Positions 58,355 to 64,000 of a DNA stretch of 64,000 nt are shown here, piece by piece. A program made the position numbers and the translations under genes. The stretch comes from CAZKWG01 sp964615375. Its GTDB lineage: Bacteria; Myxococcota_A; UBA796; CAZKWG01. The number at the start of each line of letters is the position of its first letter. The first letter of the stretch is position 1. The DNA is taken from positions 23,437 through 87,436 of the forward strand of contig CAZTOW010000042.1 in NCBI GenBank assembly GCA_964615375.1, written 5' to 3'. The notes beneath the pieces are model-generated. The model searched no databases. It was not told where the DNA came from and saw only the letters and a list, made by a program, of their open reading frames with translations.

Positions 58355-59131
58355 ATGTGGCTCCTCCTCCTGTGGGCCTGCGGCGCCTCGCCCGCGGATG
58401 ACGTGGCGCGCTACGCGGAGCTCCTGGCGATGGAGCGACCCGGCCCGGGTGAGCTCGCCCGATGCCGCGGGCTCACCGACCCCAACCTGGCCGGCGACTG
58501 CGCGCTCGCCCTGAGCCAGCGCGTCGCCGCCAGCCGCAAGGAGTCGCTCTCCGCGTGGTGCGACGAGGTCCCCGAGGGGACCTGGCGCTACGAGTGCTGG
58601 TTTCAGTCCGCGGAGCTGGAGCGCCGTCGCGGGCGCGAGGCGGAGGCGGCCGAGCAGTGCCGCGCGTCCGGGCCCTTCCTCAACGACTGCGCCCAGCACC
58701 TCTGGCAGACCCGCGTCCACCGCCTGATCTCGTCGAACGGCAAGGCCCCCGACTTCGCCGGCAAGCTGAAGCGCGCCGAGGAGATCTACGGGGAGTGGGC
58801 CCCCTTCCTCGCCGAGAGCAGCGACCTGGAGACCCGCTTCTGGAGCAAGTACTACCAGAACGGCCTGGAGAGCGCCGGGCGGGTGGACCTGAGCTGGTGT
58901 GAGCCGCTGCCCGAGGTCCACCAGACCCGCTGCAAGAGCGCCGCGCGCGATCTCGTCATCCGGGAGATGGCCCCCAACCTGGACCGGAACTCCGCCTGGA
59001 GCGCCTTCTGCGCGATGGAGGCCCCCACCAGCGCCGAGGTGTCGCGCTGGTTCCGGCTCATCCCGTCGCCGGAGCTGGACGCGATCGTCCAGGAGCGACA
59101 GGCCCTGCTCTGCGTAAACTATAAAAATTAG
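58355..59131 (+). CDS. Cys-rich lipoprotein
   Basis: 258 residues starting 7 bp after the previous gene, with a short signal and lipobox (LLLLWAC). The mature chain is helical and has many spaced cysteines (ARCRGL, GDCALA, SAWCDEV, YECWFQ, EQCRAS, NDCAQH, SWCEPL, TRCKSA, AFCAME, LLCVNY), which suggests disulfide-linked helical repeats similar to Sel1-like proteins. Family unknown. Its last codons form an AT-rich island. Confidence 0.7.
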   Translation: MWLLLLWACGASPADDVARYAELLAMERPGPGELARCRGLTDPNLAGDCALALSQRVAASRKESLSAWCDEVPEGTWRYECWFQSAELERRRGREAEAAEQCRASGPFLNDCAQHLWQTRVHRLISSNGKAPDFAGKLKRAEEIYGEWAPFLAESSDLETRFWSKYYQNGLESAGRVDLSWCEPLPEVHQTRCKSAARDLVIREMAPNLDRNSAWSAFCAMEAPTSAEVSRWFRLIPSPELDAIVQERQALLCVNYKN

Positions 59132-59136
59132 TTTTA
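59116..59136. terminator. AT-rich inverted repeat between convergent genes
   Basis: AAACTA-TAAAAAT-TAGTTTT spans the stop codon of the lipoprotein gene and borders the stop of the GHMP kinase. It is the most AT-rich spot nearby and may act as a bidirectional terminator, though the stem is only 6 bp. Confidence 0.35.
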
Positions 59137-60165
59137 ACCGAAAGGCGTGTACCAGGCGCTGAGCCCCAGCGCCCGGAGCGCCTGGACGGCGTCGTGGGCG
59201 CCGGCCGCGTCGGCCATGAGCGCCACCACCGAGCCGTCCCCGCCCGCCCCGGAGAACTTGGCGCCCAGCGCGCCCAGCGCGCGGAGCCGGGTGCAGGCCA
59301 TCCGCAGCCCCGGCGCGGCCAGGGCGGAGAGGTGGCGGGCCAGCTCCTGATCATAGACGTTCTGCGCCCGATCCATGGCGGCCCCCAGGGCGCGGACGTC
59401 CCCGGCGGCCAGCGCGTCGGCGCCGCTCTCCGCCGCCGCGGCGAAGAAATTGATGGCCCTTCGGGTGGCGTCCACGGCCCGGCCGTTGTCGTCCCGGGCG
59501 AAGAAGGCCTCCTGCAGGGCGTGGAGGATGCCGGCGGTGTCTCGGGGGGCGGCGAAGGCGGCGATCACGAAGTGGAAGCGGGCGCCGGGGATCACGCGGC
59601 GGACCTCGCTCAGGCTCCTCTCGGCCCAGCACAGGTAGACGGCGGCGGGCCCGCCCTCGTCGGCGCGCCCGAGGGCGCAGGCGATCTGGTCGAGCCTCCC
59701 GCAGCCCACGCCGAGGAGGTCGTGCTCGACCTCGTAGGCCAGCTCGGCGAGCTCCAGGGGCGCGAGGCGCTGCCCGGCCAGGCGGGCGAGGGCGTCCACC
59801 GCCGCGACGCAGTAGGCGGCCGAGGACGAGAAGCCCCGGCCCGCGGGCAGATCGGCGCTCACCACCAGCCGGGACGGGGGCGGATCGATGCCTCGGCGCT
59901 TGAGCGCGAAGGCCGCCGCGGGAGCGAAGCGCAGGGCCCCGCCCGCCCGGTCCACGAGGCCGTCCTCGGGCCAGGAGCCCACCCGGGGCTGGCCCTCCAG
60001 CACGGTCTCCACGGTGAGCCCGCGCGGCGCGAGCTCGGCCTCGACGCGCACCCCGAGCGGCAGCGGCGCCGCCAGGCTGGCCGCGCCGTCCCACCCCACG
60101 GAGGCCCAGTCGCAGTGCTCACCCAGGAGCGCGACGCGCCCGGGGACCCACACGGTGACCCTCAT
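59134..60165 (-). CDS. GHMP-family sugar kinase (galactokinase-like)
   Basis: 343 residues. GRVALLGEHCDW near residue 9 resembles the galactokinase GRVNLIGEHTDY motif; ADLPAGRGFSSSAAYCVA is the phosphate loop; KFSGAGGDGSVVALM is GHMP motif 3. The catalytic Asp is in GCGRLDQIAC. Galactose itself is possible, but kinases for heptose, fucose or glucuronate share these motifs. GAGGGGAC precedes the ATG. Confidence 0.85.
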   Translation of the reverse strand: MRVTVWVPGRVALLGEHCDWASVGWDGAASLAAPLPLGVRVEAELAPRGLTVETVLEGQPRVGSWPEDGLVDRAGGALRFAPAAAFALKRRGIDPPPSRLVVSADLPAGRGFSSSAAYCVAAVDALARLAGQRLAPLELAELAYEVEHDLLGVGCGRLDQIACALGRADEGGPAAVYLCWAERSLSEVRRVIPGARFHFVIAAFAAPRDTAGILHALQEAFFARDDNGRAVDATRRAINFFAAAAESGADALAAGDVRALGAAMDRAQNVYDQELARHLSALAAPGLRMACTRLRALGALGAKFSGAGGDGSVVALMADAAGAHDAVQALRALGLSAWYTPFG

Positions 60166-60218
60166 GTCCCCTCCCCTCGATCCCGCGCGGGGCGACCAGA
60201 ACGCACCTCAGACGCGGA

Positions 60219-60464
60219 TCAGTAGCAGGTCTCCTCCCAGATGGCCTCCGTCTCCTCCTGGCAGGTCTGCTGCTCCGTCTCGTCCGCGCCCCAGTAGGCG
60301 TCGTAGCAGTCGTCGACGCTCTCCCAGCCGCGATCCGAGAAGCGGGCCTCCCAGGTGGTGTCGCAGGTGTCGATCCACCGCTCGTACTGCTGGCAGAGCG
60401 CGATGCAGGGGTTGTCGTCGCAGCCGGCGATCAGGGTGACGAGGAGCCAGAGGGTGCGGTGCAT
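60219..60464 (-). CDS. small Cys-rich lipoprotein
   Basis: 81 residues with signal and lipobox (LLVTLIAGC). The mature 67 residues are acidic and carry seven further Cys (NPCIALC, DTCDTT, DDCYDA, QTCQEE, ETCY), likely a compact disulfide-bonded surface protein. No homologue family recognised. Lies 53 bp from the GHMP kinase gene on the same strand. Confidence 0.6.
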   Translation of the reverse strand: MHRTLWLLVTLIAGCDDNPCIALCQQYERWIDTCDTTWEARFSDRGWESVDDCYDAYWGADETEQQTCQEETEAIWEETCY

Positions 60465-60514
60465 CGCCCTCGATCGTCGCCCAGACGCGCCCCGACGTCA
60501 AGCGAAGCTCGCGC

Positions 60515-61615
60515 TCACTCGCCTATCTGGAGGGTGACCCCGTCGAACCACGCGGTGCCCGAGAGGCCCGAGAGCAGGGCGATTCGCACGTAGGCGGCGC
60601 CGTCGGGGACCGTCCCGGAGACCTGGAGCGCCTGCCAGGTGTGGGTCTCGCCCGCGCCCACGTCGCGGATGGGCGAGCCCACTGGCGCGCCGGCGATGTC
60701 CTCGAAGCTCATCTCCAGGTAGAGATCGTTCTCCTTCTGGAGGAATTCCTTGCGAACCCCCTCGGTCTTCAGCATGGCGCGGGCGACCAGCGGCGTGTAC
60801 GGCGCCACGGTCACGCGCTGGGCGACGATCATGAACTGGCGGGTGCGCTGGGTCGCGTAGAAGCGCAGGCTGGAGGTGCCGTCGATGGCCTCGCGCCCGT
60901 CCACCGAGACCTCGGCCACCGGGGTCCCGCCGCCCAGATCCGGCCCCTTCTCCAGCTGCCACTGGGCGCCCAGGCTCTCCGCCGTCTCGAAGGACCCGTC
61001 CTCCAGCGGCAGGGGCGCGCCCGCTCCCACGGCCCGCGCCGACGGGCGCGCGCCGAAGACCTTCGCCAGGGCGTCGCGGCTCTTCTCGTCGCGCTCGGGC
61101 GTTGACGGCCAGGCCATCTCGACGTAGCTCTGCTCGGCGCCGGCCACCAGGGTCACGCGCAGCACCCGGCTCTCCAGCGGCCCCGTGCTGACCGCCTCCA
61201 CCTTCTTGGCCGGGATCTTCAGCGCCTTCGCCAGCGCCTCCACCGCGGCCAGCTCCGCCGAGCTCTTCTTCCACTCCTTCTTCTGCCGGATGACGGTCTC
61301 GCCGCGGCGGATGCGGTGGAGCTCGGGCGCCGGGACCGCGCCGAAGTAGTCCATCACCAGGGAGTAGGGCGCGACCTTGATCTGCTCGACGAGGCCGGGC
61401 GCGCGCGAGGCGAGGGCGAAGAGGCTGGCGTCGTCGAGCTCACGGGAGGCGAGCACCTGGTTGATCCGCCCGGAGGGATCGGCGGACGGCATGGCGAGGA
61501 CGCGCTCGGCGTTGGCCTGGGCCTCCGCGGTCAGCTCGAGCCCGCGGCCGTTCTGTGCCAGGGCAGGCGCGAGGCTCAGCAGCGCGAGCAGGGGGAGGAT
61601 CGAGCGGAAGCGCAT
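60515..61615 (-). CDS. secreted protein with carbohydrate-binding-like domain
   Basis: 366 residues from the ATG at 61615 (GAGG before it), which opens a signal peptide (SILPLLALLSLAPALA); an extended frame upstream is rejected. The N-terminal part (about 20-190) is helical and unassigned. The C-terminal part (about 215-366) has strands LPLEDGSFETAESLGAQWQL, SLRFYATQRTRQFMIVAQRV and AYVRIALLSGLSGTAWFDGV, the jelly-roll of CBM4/9-like domains. Possibly binds polysaccharide outside the cell. Confidence 0.68.
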   Translation of the reverse strand: MRFRSILPLLALLSLAPALAQNGRGLELTAEAQANAERVLAMPSADPSGRINQVLASRELDDASLFALASRAPGLVEQIKVAPYSLVMDYFGAVPAPELHRIRRGETVIRQKKEWKKSSAELAAVEALAKALKIPAKKVEAVSTGPLESRVLRVTLVAGAEQSYVEMAWPSTPERDEKSRDALAKVFGARPSARAVGAGAPLPLEDGSFETAESLGAQWQLEKGPDLGGGTPVAEVSVDGREAIDGTSSLRFYATQRTRQFMIVAQRVTVAPYTPLVARAMLKTEGVRKEFLQKENDLYLEMSFEDIAGAPVGSPIRDVGAGETHTWQALQVSGTVPDGAAYVRIALLSGLSGTAWFDGVTLQIGE

Positions 61616-61690
61616 TGGGGCCTCGACGAGGGGGGTAGGGATCCGCCACATTAGAACACGGCGCCCCCGCGCGCCATCCCCTTGCCGAGA

Positions 61691-61696
61691 TAGGGT
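61691..61696 (+). promoter_or_regulatory. -10 element for a leaderless start at 61703
   Basis: TAGGGT is exactly at -12 to -7 relative to the GTG at 61703. No good Shine-Dalgarno sequence is present. Confidence 0.4.
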
Positions 61697-61702
61697 CCTC
61701 CC

Positions 61703-63943
61703 GTGGGCGTCGGCTGGCTCGCGTACCTGACTCCTTGCACCTGGGCCCAGGCGCCTGCCGCGCCAGAGGCCGGTGAGCTGCCCCCCGAGCCCGCGCTCAC
61801 CGCGCCCACGTTGACGCGCGCGCCCGCGCTCGAGCCCCAGCCTGAGGTCCCCGAGGGTGGCGCCGTCCGCCTGCTCCTGCTCATCGACGAGCAGGGCCGG
61901 GTGGAGGAGGCCAGCCCCCTCGACGGCGACCCCAGGCTCCACGCCGCGGCCCTGGCGACGGCGCGCGCGCTGGCCTTTGAGCCCGCCCGGGAGGGCGAGG
62001 ATCCCGTCGCCGTCGAGATGGAGTGGGTGCTGAGCTTCCCGCCCGCGCCGCCGGTGACACCGCCCCTGACACCGCCCGCGACACCGCCCGCGACACCGCC
62101 CGCGGTGTCAACGCCTCCTCCCCCCGCGCCCGACGAGGGTCTGATCGGCACCTTCTTCCGCCCGGGGAGCCCGCCTCGCCAGCGCACGCTCAGCCCGGAG
62201 CAGATCGCCACGCTGCCCGGCACCCTGGGGGACCCGGTGCGCGCGGCGGCCAACCTCCCCGGGGTGATGCGGACGCCGCTGGAGGCGGGCTGGCTGCTGG
62301 TGCGCGGCGGCGCCCCGGAGGACACCGGGCTCTACGTGGACGGCCTCCGCGTGCCGATGATCTACCACCTCGGCGGGCTCACCAGCGTCGTCCACCCCGC
62401 CTTCGTGGGTGAGCTGGCCTTCCTGCCCAGCGGGCAGCCCTCGCGCTACGGGGACGCGACCGCCGGCGTCCTGGACCTGCGCACCGCGAGCCCCGAGCCC
62501 GGGCTGCGCGCCTCAGCCAGCGTGGACCTCGTCTCCAGCGGCGCCTTCGCCAGCGGCACCCTCGGGCAGGACCGACCGCTCGGCCTGGAGGTGGCGGTCC
62601 GGCGCAGCTACCTGGACGCCGCCCTGAAGCTCCTGCCGGGGATCACCGAGGAGCAGGCCTCCATCGCGCCGCGCTTCTGGGACTGGGGAGCCCGCGCCAC
62701 GCTCGGCCGCGGCTCCCTCTTCGCCTTCGGCTACGACGACCGCATCGAGGTCCCCAACGACGAGGTCGGCTCCACCGTGACCCTCAGCCAGGGGACAGCG
62801 CGGGTGCAGGGGGCCTGGTCGCTGCCGCTGGGGGACCGGGCGCTGGAGCTGAGCGGGCTGGTCGCGCGAGAGCGCGCCGAGATCCTGGCGGACGAGCTCA
62901 CGGATCAGCGCCTCGCGACCCGGGGTGGCGGCCGGGTGGAGCTGTCGGATCCCGGCCAGACCCCCTGGGGCTGGTCGCTCGGGCTCGAGGGGCAGGGCGG
63001 GACCTGGGAGATGGCGGTCAACGACGTGAACGTAGGCGGACCCCTGGGCAGCCTGAACCCCTACGGCGCGCTGCGCCTCGGGCGCCAGAGCTCGCTGACC
63101 TTCGGCGGGCGCCTGGACACCCTCCTGCTCACCGACCAGCTCGCCCGGGTCGCGCCGAGCGGGACGCTGGTCGGCCGGGGCGTGCTGGGGCAGGACGGGC
63201 GCGGCGGGCAGTGGGTGGGCACGGCGGACCTCGGCCTCTACCACGGCTGGCCGCCTCTGGACGTCACCTTCGGCCTCCCCGGCGGCCCCTATCTGCCCTT
63301 CTCCCGCGCCTGGGGCGGGGGCGTCGGGCTCCGCCGCCAGGGCGCGCGCGTGCAGGCCGACCTGGACCTCTGGGGCCGCGCGCTGGACCGGATCACCGTC
63401 CTGGAGGACGACAACTCGCTCGGGCAGGGGCGCGGGGTCGCCGCGGGCGCCGAGGCCCTGGTGGAGGCCCGGCTCGGCCCCGTCCAGAGCCGCAGCTGCC
63501 TCACCCTCTCGCGGAGCCTGCGCCAGGACGAGCCCGGCCACCCCTGGGAGCCCTACCTCTTCGACCAGCCCGTCGTGCTCCAGAGCGTGCTGGCCTGGGC
63601 CATCAACGAGCCCTGGACCCTCGCCGCCCGCTTCCGCTACACCTCGGGCTACCCGCGCGACCCCGACATCGACAGCGCCTACGACATCCTGCTGGGCGAG
63701 GCCCGCGAGCTGGACGCCAGCGCCGAGCGGCTCCCCCCCTTCCACGCCCTCGACCTGAAGATCACCCGGCGCATCCCCGCCCGCCGCTGGGCCCTGGAGG
63801 GCTATCTGGACATCCAGAACGCCTACAACCGCCGCGTCCCCGAGCCCGCCATCACCGGCGTCACCTGGCAGCCCATCTTCTACACCTACGGCCTCCCCGT
63901 CCTGCCCATCTTCGGCCTCAGCGGCACCCTGCGCAGCGACTGA
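61703..63943 (+). CDS. TonB-dependent receptor with N-terminal TonB-like domain
   Basis: 746 residues from a GTG. A short signal (LAYLTPCTWAQA) precedes a TonB C-terminal-like domain at about 52-115 (RLLLLIDEQGRVEEASPLDG, ALATARALAFEPAREG). A TPP-repeat linker follows, then the plug (about 155-270: LVRGGAPEDTGLYVDGLRVP, HPAFVGELAFLPSGQPSRYG) and a barrel with many strands ending near LPIFGLSGTLRSD. The usual N-terminal TonB box is not evident. The fused TonB-like domain is unusual. It would import an unknown ligand across the outer membrane. Confidence 0.82.
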   Translation: MGVGWLAYLTPCTWAQAPAAPEAGELPPEPALTAPTLTRAPALEPQPEVPEGGAVRLLLLIDEQGRVEEASPLDGDPRLHAAALATARALAFEPAREGEDPVAVEMEWVLSFPPAPPVTPPLTPPATPPATPPAVSTPPPPAPDEGLIGTFFRPGSPPRQRTLSPEQIATLPGTLGDPVRAAANLPGVMRTPLEAGWLLVRGGAPEDTGLYVDGLRVPMIYHLGGLTSVVHPAFVGELAFLPSGQPSRYGDATAGVLDLRTASPEPGLRASASVDLVSSGAFASGTLGQDRPLGLEVAVRRSYLDAALKLLPGITEEQASIAPRFWDWGARATLGRGSLFAFGYDDRIEVPNDEVGSTVTLSQGTARVQGAWSLPLGDRALELSGLVARERAEILADELTDQRLATRGGGRVELSDPGQTPWGWSLGLEGQGGTWEMAVNDVNVGGPLGSLNPYGALRLGRQSSLTFGGRLDTLLLTDQLARVAPSGTLVGRGVLGQDGRGGQWVGTADLGLYHGWPPLDVTFGLPGGPYLPFSRAWGGGVGLRRQGARVQADLDLWGRALDRITVLEDDNSLGQGRGVAAGAEALVEARLGPVQSRSCLTLSRSLRQDEPGHPWEPYLFDQPVVLQSVLAWAINEPWTLAARFRYTSGYPRDPDIDSAYDILLGEARELDASAERLPPFHALDLKITRRIPARRWALEGYLDIQNAYNRRVPEPAITGVTWQPIFYTYGLPVLPIFGLSGTLRSD

Positions 63944-63951
63944 ACCGCGTC

Positions 63952-63990
63952 GCCAAGACGCGACCCCCGGTCGCGCCTTGGCGCTTTCTT
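63952..63990 (+). terminator. rho-independent-like terminator after the receptor gene
   Basis: GCCAAG-A-CGCGACC, a CCC loop and GGTCGCG-C-CTTGGC form a 13-bp stem with one mismatch (63952-63982), followed by the T-rich GCTTTCTT. It starts 8 bp after the stop codon. Confidence 0.75.
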
Positions 63991-64000
63991 GCTGGTCGAT

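Noticed and set aside
62050..62108. Tandem 12-bp repeats ACACCGCCCGCG as a possible regulatory or attachment site
   Set aside because: They encode the TPPA linker of the receptor in frame, so coding explains them.

Overview
The window is about 64 kb of very GC-rich bacterial DNA with dense coding on both strands, many 4-bp stop/start overlaps and long mirror reading frames. The gene content points to a Gram-negative member of the Myxococcota or a related deltaproteobacterial lineage, a lineage call made by inference. It has many lipoproteins with a Cys lipobox, MopE-type Asp-rich metal-binding repeats, DUF1501/DUF1592-type pairs, a serine/threonine kinase fused to a sigma-54 activator, TonB-dependent and porin-like outer-membrane proteins, and PAAR/VgrG-type spike proteins. 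I saw no rRNA, tRNA, CRISPR array or transposase.

Layout. 1-5.4 kb: the end of a DUF1501 protein, a MopE-like lipoprotein and a tightly overlapping operon of three outer-membrane-like proteins, an ECF sigma factor and a FecR-type protein. 5.4-9.1 kb: an insert of lower GC holding a large DUF4157 (eCIS-core) protein that carries an L,D-transpeptidase/Tlde1-like domain and a NodB deacetylase-like domain, with two small membrane-anchored proteins beside it. 9.1-13.6 kb: an SDR dehydrogenase, a lipoprotein and a DUF1592-like/DUF1501 pair. 13.6-26.5 kb: an accessory region rich in toxin-antitoxin genes (VapBC, a DUF433/DUF5615 pair whose toxin is broken, a GNAT-toxin pair, an AbiEii-like nucleotidyltransferase, and Phd-VapC followed by a Dam methylase), mixed with VOC proteins, a patatin, an MscS channel, an esterase and a GT-C glycosyltransferase. 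26.5-30.7 kb: a MoxR/VWA pair and a NYN-LOTUS RNA-type protein. 30.7-34.6 kb: a ZnuA/ZnuB-like metal uptake operon with a His-rich porin but no ATPase gene.

34.6-41.0 kb: serA, a membrane spermidine synthase and a DUF350/DUF4178 stress-type cluster headed by an orphan ABC ATPase. 41-46.6 kb: a 1527-residue kinase/STAND/GAF/sigma-54 activator divergent from a Trp-rich secreted protein. Two near-consensus sigma-54 promoters lie here, and the second appears to drive a non-coding RNA whose upstream region has three GGAAATTTCC palindromes. 47.7-50.4 kb: a PAAR protein, a methyltransferase, two gp5/VgrG-like proteins and a 16-residue mini-gene repeating their HKHPP tail. 50.4-54.4 kb: an XRE regulator with an SspB-like tail, a glycosyltransferase and a Wzt-type ABC ATPase. 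54.6-64 kb: coiled-coil, PEGA-like and lipoprotein genes, a GHMP kinase, and a receptor carrying its own TonB-like N-terminal domain.

Most interesting are the double-enzyme DUF4157 effector, the kinase-sigma-54 locus with its probable small RNA, the split spike module with its mini-gene, and a set of genes whose -10 element sits at the exact distance expected for leaderless mRNAs.
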